DNA from: Peptacetobacter sp900539645
GTDB lineage: Bacteria; Bacillota; Clostridia; Peptostreptococcales; Peptostreptococcaceae
Reading direction: 5' to 3'
Assembly: GCF_047807365.1 (NCBI RefSeq)
Contig: NZ_JBLOUI010000001.1
Span: forward strand, 185,300-249,299
DNA: 64,000 nt
Positions 42,732-50,774 of this stretch are shown here, piece after piece (position 1 is the stretch's first letter; every line of letters begins with the position of its first letter). The notes beneath the pieces were generated by a model. It searched no databases, was not told where the DNA came from, and saw only the letters and a program-made list of their open reading frames with translations. The position numbers and the translations under genes are program-made.

Positions 42732-44501
42732 ATGGCATTAGATGGATTAGTTATACATTCAATTGCAGACGAATTAAATTCTCTGTTGAATGGTGCAAAG
42801 ATAGATAAAATATATCAACCTGAGGAGGACGAGATCCTTCTTCAGATAAGAAACAACAAGGTAAACTACAGACTTGTGCTTAGTGCAAGTGCATCAAATC
42901 CAAGAGTTTACTTAGCTGAGGATTACAAGAAAAACAATCCTAAGAAAGCACCTGTTTTCTGTATGCTACTTAGAAAGTATGTTCAGGGCGGTGTGATTAC
43001 GAATATTGAGCAGATTGGTTTTGAGAGAATTTTAAAGATAAGTGTAGAGTCTTTTGATGAATTAAAAGAAAAGACTATCAAGGATATCTACGTTGAGATA
43101 ATGGGTAGACATAGTAATATTATCCTTGTCCAGAGAAATGAAAATAGGATAGTAGATGCAGCTAAGAGAATCCCTGTTAGTGTGAGTAGGGTTAGACAGA
43201 TACTTCCAGGTCAAGAGTACAACCTTCCTCCAGCTCAGGACAAATTAAATCCACTTGACAGTATTTCTCTTGCTGATTTTTCTAGTAGAATTAAATCTTT
43301 TGAAGGACCTTGCTTCAAATCAATTTACTCAGAATTTTTAGGGATAAGCCCTTCAATAGCTAGAGAAATATGCTTTAGAGCTGGAGTAGAAAAAAGCGAG
43401 CCTACTGCTTCACTTTCAGATTCAGATTTAAAAAATCTATTCAATGCATTTGAAAATTTATTTAAAGATATAAAAGAAGGAAATTATTCACCTTGTATCA
43501 TACTTAATGAAAAAATTGATAAAATAGTAGATTTTGGATGTATTAATATGGATATGTACCACGAATTTACTACAATTCACAAGGACAGCATATCTGCAGC
43601 TATAGAAGATTACTACAAGACTAAGGATATAAAAGATAGAATAAATCAGAGAGCTTCTGTTATGAAGAAAAATATCTCTATTAAGTTGGAAAGACTTATC
43701 CACAAATTAGAAAAACTTGAAAAAGAACTTGAAGAGTCTGAAAACGCTGAGATTTTTAAAATTAAAGGTGAACTTATCACTTCTTATATATATATGATTG
43801 AAAAAGGTATGGAAAGCGTAGATGTTCAAAACTTCTATGATCCAGAGTATAAGACTGTTACAATAGCTCTTAAAAAGAACTTAACTCCTTCTGAAAACGC
43901 TCAGAAGTACTTTAAAAAATACAACAAACTTAAAAACGCAAAGATAGAAATAACAAATCAGATGGCTATGACTAAGGAAGAAATTGAATACCTTGAAAAT
44001 ACGATACTTGGTATAGAAAACTGTGAAAATCTTAAAGAACTTAAAGATATAAGAGAAGAGCTTGTTAAAACAGGATATGTAAAATCTCAGAAAAAAATCG
44101 GCAAAAAAGAGATACAGCCTTCTACTGCGCCAATGGAATTTAAATCATCTGAAGGATATCAGATTTTAGTTGGAAAAAACAATAGACAGAACGATTACCT
44201 TACTCTAAGACTTGCAGATAACGACGATATTTGGATGCATACTAAAGATATCCCAGGTTCTCACGTTATAGTTAAGTGTGCGGGACATGAGCCTTCTGAC
44301 CAGACATTATTTGAAGCTGCTGTTTTAGCTGCTTATTACAGTAAAGCTAGAATGTCAGCAAAGGTGCCAGTAGATTATACTAAGAGAAAAAATGTTAAAA
44401 AGCCTGGTGGAGCAAAACCTGGAATGGTGATATACGAAACTAATAATACTGCATACGTTACACCTACTGAAGAAATCGTTGCACAGTTAAAAATAAAATA
44501 A
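42732..44501 (+). CDS. rqcH: RqcH/NFACT-family ribosome quality control protein
   Basis: 589 residues. NFACT-N domain from MALDGLVIHSIADELN, coiled-coil middle (about 290-430, Lys/Glu-rich KLEKLEKELEES), and C-terminal NFACT-R domain with DDIWMHTKDIPGSHVIVKC, LAAYYSKAR and VDYTKRKNVKKPGG. In bacteria RqcH binds stalled 50S-peptidyl-tRNA and recruits Ala-tRNA for C-terminal tailing; older annotation is fibronectin-binding protein. ATG at 42732 after GAGAGGAGAAAAATT. Divergent from the regulator gene. Confidence 0.95.
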   Translation: MALDGLVIHSIADELNSLLNGAKIDKIYQPEEDEILLQIRNNKVNYRLVLSASASNPRVYLAEDYKKNNPKKAPVFCMLLRKYVQGGVITNIEQIGFERILKISVESFDELKEKTIKDIYVEIMGRHSNIILVQRNENRIVDAAKRIPVSVSRVRQILPGQEYNLPPAQDKLNPLDSISLADFSSRIKSFEGPCFKSIYSEFLGISPSIAREICFRAGVEKSEPTASLSDSDLKNLFNAFENLFKDIKEGNYSPCIILNEKIDKIVDFGCINMDMYHEFTTIHKDSISAAIEDYYKTKDIKDRINQRASVMKKNISIKLERLIHKLEKLEKELEESENAEIFKIKGELITSYIYMIEKGMESVDVQNFYDPEYKTVTIALKKNLTPSENAQKYFKKYNKLKNAKIEITNQMAMTKEEIEYLENTILGIENCENLKELKDIREELVKTGYVKSQKKIGKKEIQPSTAPMEFKSSEGYQILVGKNNRQNDYLTLRLADNDDIWMHTKDIPGSHVIVKCAGHEPSDQTLFEAAVLAAYYSKARMSAKVPVDYTKRKNVKKPGGAKPGMVIYETNNTAYVTPTEEIVAQLKIK

Positions 44502-44617
44502 AATATTTTTTTAATTTTATTAATATTTTTTGTCAAAATCTATTCACTTTTTTTATTATTGTGCTAAAATTAAAGATGGTAATAAAATTTTATAAATAGC
44601 CAGGAGGTAGTTTTGCA

Positions 44618-45697
44618 ATGAAAACTCAGAGATTAAATGCCGTTTTAGAACAGATGAAAAAAGACGGAATACAGCAGATGATAGTAAGTGATCCTTACTC
44701 AATATTCTACTTAACAGGATTAATGTTACACACAGGAGAAAGATTATTCGCTCTTTACCTAAATGTAGATGGTAACCACAAATTATTCGTAAATGAATTA
44801 TTCCCAATAGAACAGGATCTTGGAGTTGAAAAAGTTATCTTCAAAGATACTGACGATTCTGTAAAAGTTGTTGCTGACAGAGTTGACCACAATGCTGTTA
44901 TGGGTATAGACAAAAACTGGCCAGCAAGATTCTTACTAGGATTAATGGAACATGGAGCTGGAAGCAAATTCGTTAACGGTTCTTACATAATAGACAGATT
45001 AAGAATGTGCAAAGACGAAGAAGAAAAAGAATTAATGAGAAAAGCTTCTCAGTTAAATGATAAAGCAGTTGAAAGACTTCAGAAAGAAATAACAGCTGAT
45101 TTAACTGAAAAACAGTTAGTTACAGTTCTTAAAGGAATATACGAAGATCTTGGTGCTGATGGATTATCATTCGATCCAATAATAGGATTCGCTGCTAATG
45201 GTGCTAACCCACATGGTGAACCAGGAGACAGATACGTTAAAGAAGGAGACGCTATAATACTTGACCTTGGTTGTATAAAAGACCACTACTGCTCAGATAT
45301 GACAAGAACAGTATTCTATAAATCAGTTCCTGAAAAAGGAAAAGAAATATTTGATATAGTTCTTGAAGCTAATAAGAGAGCAATAGAAAAAGTTAAACCA
45401 GGTGTAAGATTCTGTGACATAGATGCTGCTGCAAGAGACTACATAACAGAAAAAGGTTACGGAGAATACTTCACTCACAGAACTGGACATTCTATAGGTC
45501 TAGAATGCCACGATATGGGAGATGTTTCTGCAGTTAACACTGAAGAATTAAAACCAGGTATGATATTCTCAGTAGAACCAGGTATATATCTACCAGGAGA
45601 ATTCGGAGTTAGAATAGAAGACCTTATATTAGTAACTGAAGACGGTTACGAAGACTTAAATGCTTACAACAAAGAATTAGTTGTTGTTGGAAACTAA
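44618..45697 (+). CDS. M24-family Xaa-Pro peptidase (prolidase-like)
   Basis: 359 residues. Creatinase-like N domain (1-125) and pita-bread catalytic domain with the metal ligands in ILDLGCIKDHYCSDMTRT, HRTGHSIGLECHD, SVEPGIYLPG and GVRIEDL. Cleaves X-Pro bonds in short peptides. AGGAGG precedes ATG by about 9 bases. Own transcription unit with terminator at 45767-45803. Confidence 0.93.
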   Translation: MKTQRLNAVLEQMKKDGIQQMIVSDPYSIFYLTGLMLHTGERLFALYLNVDGNHKLFVNELFPIEQDLGVEKVIFKDTDDSVKVVADRVDHNAVMGIDKNWPARFLLGLMEHGAGSKFVNGSYIIDRLRMCKDEEEKELMRKASQLNDKAVERLQKEITADLTEKQLVTVLKGIYEDLGADGLSFDPIIGFAANGANPHGEPGDRYVKEGDAIILDLGCIKDHYCSDMTRTVFYKSVPEKGKEIFDIVLEANKRAIEKVKPGVRFCDIDAAARDYITEKGYGEYFTHRTGHSIGLECHDMGDVSAVNTEELKPGMIFSVEPGIYLPGEFGVRIEDLILVTEDGYEDLNAYNKELVVVGN

Positions 45698-45766
45698 TTA
45701 GTTATAGTAGACTAATACTAGCCTTACGGAATAACTTAAACAAAAATTTTATTACAATTTAATATC

Positions 45767-45803
45767 AAAAGAGGTTATTGCATTTGCAATAACCTCTTTT
45801 TTT
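45767..45803. terminator. Bidirectional terminator between the M24 peptidase and CorC genes
   Basis: AAAAGAGGTTATTG, short loop, CAATAACCTCTTTTTTT; perfect stem, usable by both convergent genes. Confidence 0.85.
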
Positions 45804-45854
45804 ATTATCTTATTTATTTTTATCAAAACCATACTCTTTTTAATCTAACTTAAT

Positions 45855-47213
45855 TTATATTATAGTTATTATCACTTCTTCAATTTTTCTAGATTCTACT
45901 TTTTCAACTTTGATTTTCATACCAAATGCCTCTATTTCAAACTTCTCTCCATCATTAGGTATTCTCTGTATCTTTTCTAGAATCAATCCCGAAATAGTAT
46001 CGTAATCTAAATCATTAGGAAAATCTATATCAAATTTATCCGATAAATCATCTAAACTCGTACTTCCCTTTATCTTCCAAGTTTTCTCAGAAATCTTAAC
46101 ATCCTCGTCATCACACTCATCGTATTCGTCGTATATATTACCTACTATCTCTTCTAACAAGTCTTCCATAGTTATCAGACCTATGTTTTCACCATACTCG
46201 TTTATAACTACGGCTATATGCGTATTATTTTTCTGCATATTTTTAAATAATAGGAAAGAACTCATACTATCTGGTATGAAATACGGTTTTCTTAGATTAT
46301 CCATTATATTCACTTCATTTTTGTTTACGACAACATCTTTATTTACTAAATTATCCGATTCCTCATTTTCTTTTGCAAAACAGCTATACACCTCAGCAAA
46401 GAAATCTTTAGCATAGAGTATCCCTTTTATATCGTTGTCATTTTCTCCATAGACAGGATATCTTGAATAGCCTGTTTCGTGGATTTTTTCTTCTATATCA
46501 GTTAAGCTATCATTTTCATAAATCCCAACAACTTCTGATTTATGAGTCATTATCTCTCTTACACTAGAATCAGAAAAATCAAAAACATTGTCTATCCATT
46601 CTTTTTCGTCTGAATTTATTGTTCCACCTGTGTTCCCTATTTCAAGCATCATTCTTATTTCTTCCTCTGTGATAGAGTCCTCTTCTTCGTTTGTATCTAT
46701 TCTTAACCCTTTTAACACTACATTTGTAGATAGAGATAAGAATTTTACAGCAGGTTTTACAACAGTAGAAATAGCAGAAACTGGTATACACGCAAATCTA
46801 GCCACTTCCATAGGTTTCTGCATAGCTATCCTTTTAGGAACTAGCTCCCCTAAAACAAGTGTAAAGTACGATAATATTATCGTTATTAAAATCAATGAAG
46901 CTGTGCTCATCATCTCATAAGACAATACCTTTACATTTAAAGTATTGTATATGAAGTCTGCCAAGTATCCAGAAAGCCCATCCGCAGCAAATGCACTGGC
47001 TATAAAGTTTGCAAATGTTATACCTATCTGTATTGTAGATAAAAACTCTGAAGGATCTTCAGATATATCAACCAATTTCTTGGCAATATTGTCCCCTTCA
47101 TCTGCCATTTTCTTTAATTTAATTTTATTTGTCGATATCAGCGCCACCTCTGTCATCGCAAAGAAGGCATTTATCATTATTAAAACTACCTGAAATATTA
47201 TTTGTTTATACAT
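45855..47213 (-). CDS. CNNM/CorC-HlyC family transporter-like protein
   Basis: 452 residues. DUF21/CNNM membrane domain (1-190; EVALISTNKIKLKKMADEGD, VLGELVPKRIAMQKP), two CBS domains (about 210-360, including IMTHKSEVVGIYEND and ITMEDLLEEIVGNIYDE), and a C-terminal CorC_HlyC domain. Members are linked to Mg2+/Co2+ efflux; the hemolysin name is historic. ATG follows GAGGAGATTAAAA. Confidence 0.93.
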   Translation of the reverse strand: MYKQIIFQVVLIMINAFFAMTEVALISTNKIKLKKMADEGDNIAKKLVDISEDPSEFLSTIQIGITFANFIASAFAADGLSGYLADFIYNTLNVKVLSYEMMSTASLILITIILSYFTLVLGELVPKRIAMQKPMEVARFACIPVSAISTVVKPAVKFLSLSTNVVLKGLRIDTNEEEDSITEEEIRMMLEIGNTGGTINSDEKEWIDNVFDFSDSSVREIMTHKSEVVGIYENDSLTDIEEKIHETGYSRYPVYGENDNDIKGILYAKDFFAEVYSCFAKENEESDNLVNKDVVVNKNEVNIMDNLRKPYFIPDSMSSFLLFKNMQKNNTHIAVVINEYGENIGLITMEDLLEEIVGNIYDEYDECDDEDVKISEKTWKIKGSTSLDDLSDKFDIDFPNDLDYDTISGLILEKIQRIPNDGEKFEIEAFGMKIKVEKVESRKIEEVIITII

Positions 47214-47283
47214 TTTTAATCTCCTCGTTATTAAATATTGTTTTTATTTTTGTATTCTTCATATATTTTATAAAAACTTATAC

Positions 47284-47412
47284 TTAACATACGAGTTTGA
47301 TTAATTTTTTTCTAATTTTTGAAGCAACTACAGAAAAATAAATAAGGTCTATATATTTATTCCTAGATAAATTTATAGACCTCTTCTCCTCGTCACTATC
47401 TCCGTTATCCAT
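47284..47412 (-). CDS. Putative small basic-tailed protein, 42 residues
   Basis: ATG at 47412 with GTGAGGTGAAATT upstream (good ribosome binding site). Product starts MDNGDSDEEKRSINLSRNKY and ends VASKIRKKLIKLVC: acidic N terminus, short hydrophobic IDLIYFSVVA stretch, basic tail ending in Cys. No family recognised. Lies alone between degV and the corC-like gene. A small membrane-associated or regulatory protein is possible. Confidence 0.42.
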   Translation of the reverse strand: MDNGDSDEEKRSINLSRNKYIDLIYFSVVASKIRKKLIKLVC

Positions 47413-47507
47413 AATTTCACCTCACAAAATATTGTTGATGAATATTATATTATAACTCGTTTTTTTATTCAATATTGTAAAAATAAATTTAACATTTATT
47501 TAATATT

Positions 47508-48374
47508 TTATGCATTTATCATTTCTGGTAATTCTATTGCATTTAATAATACGCAACCATCAGAAGTATATGTACCCATTACAGTACCTATTCCACAGAA
47601 TACAACTTCTCTGTAGCTTTTTCTCTCCAATATCATATCCCTTACTTTTTCAGCTTTTGCTAAACAATTAGAATGACCTATAAATAGTGTTTTCTTTTCA
47701 GTATCTGAAGCACCTTCTAAGAATAAATCAACTAATTTTTTCATACTTCCATTTTCACCTCTAGCCTTGTCAAATGGTTTTACTAGACCTTCATTTATTT
47801 GTACAAGAGCTTTAAAGTTAAATGTATTGATTATACTTCCAGCTAATCTGCTTATTCTTCCACCTTTTATAGCATTTTCTAAAGTCTGAAGTACTCCTAT
47901 AAACTTAGTGTTATCTATAAGTTTTTCTACTTCTTCAGATATTTCATCTATTTTTTTACCATGCTCTGCTAACTGAGCTGCATATACAGCAAGTATCCCC
48001 TGCCCTATAGATCCACTCATTGTATCCATTATCTTTACTTTATTTGTGTGTTCTTCTTCATTGTACATATCATTTGCAAGTACTGCACAGTTGTATGTAG
48101 CTGAAAGTTTTGATGTCAATGTAAGAACTAATACATCGCTGTCGTTTTTTTTGTATATTTCTAAGAACTTGTCTGGTGATGGACAAGATGTTTTAGGAAG
48201 CTCTTTTTCCTTTTTCATTCTTGCGTAGAAATCTTCTATAGTAATTCCTTTTCCACCATAATATACGTCTTCCCCAAAAGCGACGTCCATTTCTGCTATT
48301 TCTATTCCATATTTTGCTGCTATATTATCTGGTAAATCAGATGCTCTATCTGTAACTATTCTAACTTTACTCAT
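47508..48374 (-). CDS. DegV family fatty-acid-binding protein (FakB-like)
   Basis: 288 residues. KVRIVTDRASDLP at the N terminus, SCPSPDKFLEIYKK, LTLTSKLSATYNCA, and ENAIKGGRISRLAGSI, all typical of DegV/FakB proteins that present fatty acids to FakA kinase. ATG at 48374 after GGAGAGGGAAAA. A strong promoter (48471-48499) and two TetR-like operators in the leader point to control by the divergent TetR gene. Confidence 0.92.
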   Translation of the reverse strand: MSKVRIVTDRASDLPDNIAAKYGIEIAEMDVAFGEDVYYGGKGITIEDFYARMKKEKELPKTSCPSPDKFLEIYKKNDSDVLVLTLTSKLSATYNCAVLANDMYNEEEHTNKVKIMDTMSGSIGQGILAVYAAQLAEHGKKIDEISEEVEKLIDNTKFIGVLQTLENAIKGGRISRLAGSIINTFNFKALVQINEGLVKPFDKARGENGSMKKLVDLFLEGASDTEKKTLFIGHSNCLAKAEKVRDMILERKSYREVVFCGIGTVMGTYTSDGCVLLNAIELPEMINA

Positions 48375-48411
48375 TTTTCCCTCTCCAAATCCTTTAATCA
48401 ATTTATTTTGT

Positions 48412-48452
48412 CGGTCGACCGGTATATAAAAGTTTCTCGGTCACTCGGTCGA
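48412..48452. promoter_or_regulatory. Probable TetR operators upstream of degV
   Basis: CGGTCGACCG (48412-48421) is a perfect 10-base palindrome; 16 bases away CTCGGTCACTCGGTCGA (48436-48452) repeats CGGTC twice. GC-rich against an AT-rich background, and located just downstream of the degV transcription start, suited to repression. Confidence 0.65.
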
Positions 48453-48470
48453 ATTTTTCATTCTTATATT

Positions 48471-48499
48471 ATTATATATTTTTTAGTACTAGGTGTCAA
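48471..48499 (-). promoter_or_regulatory. Promoter of degV
   Basis: Minus strand: consensus TTGACA (48499-48494), 17 bases, consensus TATAAT (48476-48471). Confidence 0.8.
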
Positions 48500-48596
48500 T
48501 ATTAGTTTATAATAGTTTGTTTTTATAACTTGTATATTTTAACTTTGATTTTTTATTATATTAGATGATTTTTCTAATATATAATATTCTCTCAGT

Positions 48597-48625
48597 TTGA
48601 CAGTATGATTATATAAGATTATAAT
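48597..48625 (+). promoter_or_regulatory. Promoter of the TetR-family regulator
   Basis: Consensus TTGACA (48597-48602), 17 bases, consensus TATAAT (48620-48625). The GGTCG motif is not repeated here, so autoregulation, if any, works from a distance. Confidence 0.75.
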
Positions 48626-48656
48626 ATTTTTATAACAGTTAAAGAAAGGTGCTAAA

Positions 48657-49217
48657 ATGAAATCAGTAAATAATACAAAACAACTAATTATAGATGCCGC
48701 TATTAAGCTTATTACAAAGCAAGGCGTAAAGAATACAAGTCTTGCTGATATCGCTCGACACGCAAATATAAGTAAAGGTACTCTTTATTACTATTATGCG
48801 TCAAAAGACGATATAATAGCTGAAATAGCCGACGTACACTTGAATATTATAAATGAAGCTGTTCTGATGTGTGTAAGAAACATACAGGGAATAGACGATT
48901 TAGATCTAGTAAAAATACTTTTAGATAATATCTCTACTATTTCTTCAACAGGAAGAATACACATGTATTTAATATGTGAAGCAATAACTGAAAACGAAGC
49001 TCTTAGAAATCAATTCAAAGAGAAATATAGAGAGTGGAGACTTGCTTTAAAGGACTCTCTTGTGGAAAATCTTTCTGATGAGTTTAAAGATAAGGCAGAT
49101 GCAATCTCATTCCTACTTATATCAATAGTAGATGGACTTGTAATGCAGAGTATCTTGAAGTCTGAACCAATACCATTTGGGGACATATCTGAGTGCCTAG
49201 TATCAATCTGGAAATAA
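48657..49217 (+). CDS. TetR-family transcriptional regulator
   Basis: 186 residues. N-terminal HTH: TKQLIIDAAIKLITKQGVKN, TSLADIARHANISKGTLYYYYASKDD split over the next 26; the C-terminal ligand domain is variable with ISIVDGLVMQ. Divergent from degV, with GGTCG-type operators between them, so it probably represses degV in response to a lipid-like or other effector. ATG follows GAAAGGTGCTAAA. Its stop codon lies in the arm of the next palindrome. Confidence 0.9.
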   Translation: MKSVNNTKQLIIDAAIKLITKQGVKNTSLADIARHANISKGTLYYYYASKDDIIAEIADVHLNIINEAVLMCVRNIQGIDDLDLVKILLDNISTISSTGRIHMYLICEAITENEALRNQFKEKYREWRLALKDSLVENLSDEFKDKADAISFLLISIVDGLVMQSILKSEPIPFGDISECLVSIWK

Positions 49218-49409
49218 AAATTTACCAAAACTTTGTTATTATGCAGAGCATATGAGATATAGACAAACTCTTCTCCAGGCTTCGGCGTGCGTGTAAGTAA
49301 TCTTTATTATTGTAAATAAAATACACGCCTGCAGATTGTCGAAAGAGTTTTGTCTATATAACTCATATGCCACATACTATCAATAGCTTTGGTAAATTTT
49401 TATTTATCC
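49210..49409 (+). repeat. Long 3'-end palindrome with conserved core, copy 8
   Basis: Plus-strand sense core CTCCAGGCTTCGGCG, inner stem GGCGTG/CACGCC with a 40-base loop, CTGCAGATTGTCG. Arms: AGACAAACTCTT/AAGAGTTTTGTCT, GCATATGAG/CTCATATGC, then GGAAATAAAAATTTACCAAA (from 49210, including the tetR stop codon) inverted at the right end to 49409. The only copy that follows a plus-strand gene; its core is flipped accordingly. Confidence 0.82.
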
Positions 49410-49502
49410 GCTCTTTTAAGTTAATAAATTTATAATAGATTAAATAAAACAGTTACTTTATTATAAATATTTTAATAATTTTATAAACTGTTTGGCTTGT
49501 TT

Positions 49503-49645
49503 AAATTAAAACTTATAGAAATAATAACTAACTTGGTAGATTGAAGTGCATAGACAAAACGAACTCGAAAATGCAACTTGATTGCCTGGAGAGGAGTTTG
49601 TCTATGACTTCAATCTCCGAGAGTTATTAACATATAAATTTTTAT
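49503..49645 (-). repeat. Long 3'-end palindrome with minimal core, copy 9
   Basis: Core GAACTCGAAAATGCAACTTG then ATTGCCTGGAGAGGA, nearly the same as copy 2. Arms CATAGACAAA/TTTGTCTATG, GATTGAAGT/ACTTCAATC, AATAACT/AGTTATT and an outer AT-rich pairing approaching the DMT transporter stop codon (49650). The two copies 8 and 9 lie head to head. Confidence 0.72.
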
Positions 49646-49649
49646 TTTT

Positions 49650-50585
49650 TTATTTTATTTGTTTACTTGAGAAAGGTAGCATTATTTTTTCTGTTATTTT
49701 TGATAAGTCTGTTTCTAGTATGCATGCAGCAAGTATTACTATGGCTGCACCAAGTAGTTGAGTTTGAGACATTGTTTCTCCAAATATGAAGAACGCAAAT
49801 ATGCTTCCTAGTATCGGTTCTAGTGATACTAGTATACTTGTAACCTGAGTTTCTATGTATTCTGTTGATTTGACATAGAATGTGCTAGCTATGAATGTTG
49901 AAAGTACTGATATAGCAAGCATGTTAGCTATTACTACCATAGAATTTGGTCCTGTTACAGCAGATGCTATATTTGAGAAATCTGTAAAGAACGATAGTAC
50001 AATCGTACTTGATATAAATCCATAGACTAGTATTGCATCTTTTGAGTACTTACCATCAAAGAATCTTGGTATTATTATCTGCATAGCAAAAGTCATTCCG
50101 TTTATAAGACCTGCAGCTATACCTATAACGTCTAAATTTGCTCCTCCAGTAGACATTACGTCTGATATGCATATACATCCAACTATACACATACATATAA
50201 CTAATACTTTTTTCTTAGTCATCTTGTCCTTAAATACAACCGCTCCAAATATAGACACCCATATTGGATTTGTAAACATAAGCACTGTAGCAACTGATAT
50301 CGGCACTCTTTCAACAGATACGTTGTATGTCATAAATCCTAGTACGAAGCATACTACTCCATATAAGCATCCTACAAGTATTCCCGATAATTTTTGTTTT
50401 AATTCCTCTGGCTTTCTAATTAACATATAAATTGTAAATAATACCCCAGCAATAGAGCATCTGATAAATGCTATATCCATAGCAGAAAGACCAGCTAATG
50501 ATAATGTTCTACTGTTTATCCCCATCATTCCCCAGAATGTTGTGGCGATTAGAACTAACGAGATCCCTTTTTTTCTATCTCCCAT
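49650..50585 (-). CDS. EamA/DMT-superfamily transporter
   Basis: 311 residues, ten membrane segments in two EamA repeats (FWGMMGINSRTLSL in the first; SILVSLEPILGSIFAFFIFGE in the second). Usually exports amino acids or other metabolites; substrate unknown. ATG follows GGAGGTAAGAT. Monocistronic. Confidence 0.9.
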   Translation of the reverse strand: MGDRKKGISLVLIATTFWGMMGINSRTLSLAGLSAMDIAFIRCSIAGVLFTIYMLIRKPEELKQKLSGILVGCLYGVVCFVLGFMTYNVSVERVPISVATVLMFTNPIWVSIFGAVVFKDKMTKKKVLVICMCIVGCICISDVMSTGGANLDVIGIAAGLINGMTFAMQIIIPRFFDGKYSKDAILVYGFISSTIVLSFFTDFSNIASAVTGPNSMVVIANMLAISVLSTFIASTFYVKSTEYIETQVTSILVSLEPILGSIFAFFIFGETMSQTQLLGAAIVILAACILETDLSKITEKIMLPFSSKQIK

Positions 50586-50664
50586 ATCTTACCTCCTATT
50601 AAATTTTCTCCCTTTTTGATTTGATTTTAAAATATTTTCTCTCTAAACATTAATTTTGCGCATT

Positions 50665-50699
50665 AAAGAAGTGCTCCGGAATCCGAAACACTTCTTTTA
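50665..50699 (-). terminator. Terminator of ileS
   Basis: AAAGAAGTGTTTCGGATTCC pairs with GGAGCACTTCTTT, about 75 bases after the ileS stop codon. A T-run is poor, so efficiency is uncertain. Confidence 0.6.
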
Positions 50700-50774
50700 G
50701 TTGATATAACATTATCATTATATTATATTTTTTATTAATTTTCTAGTCCTTATGACATCTAAGCTAATTAGAAA

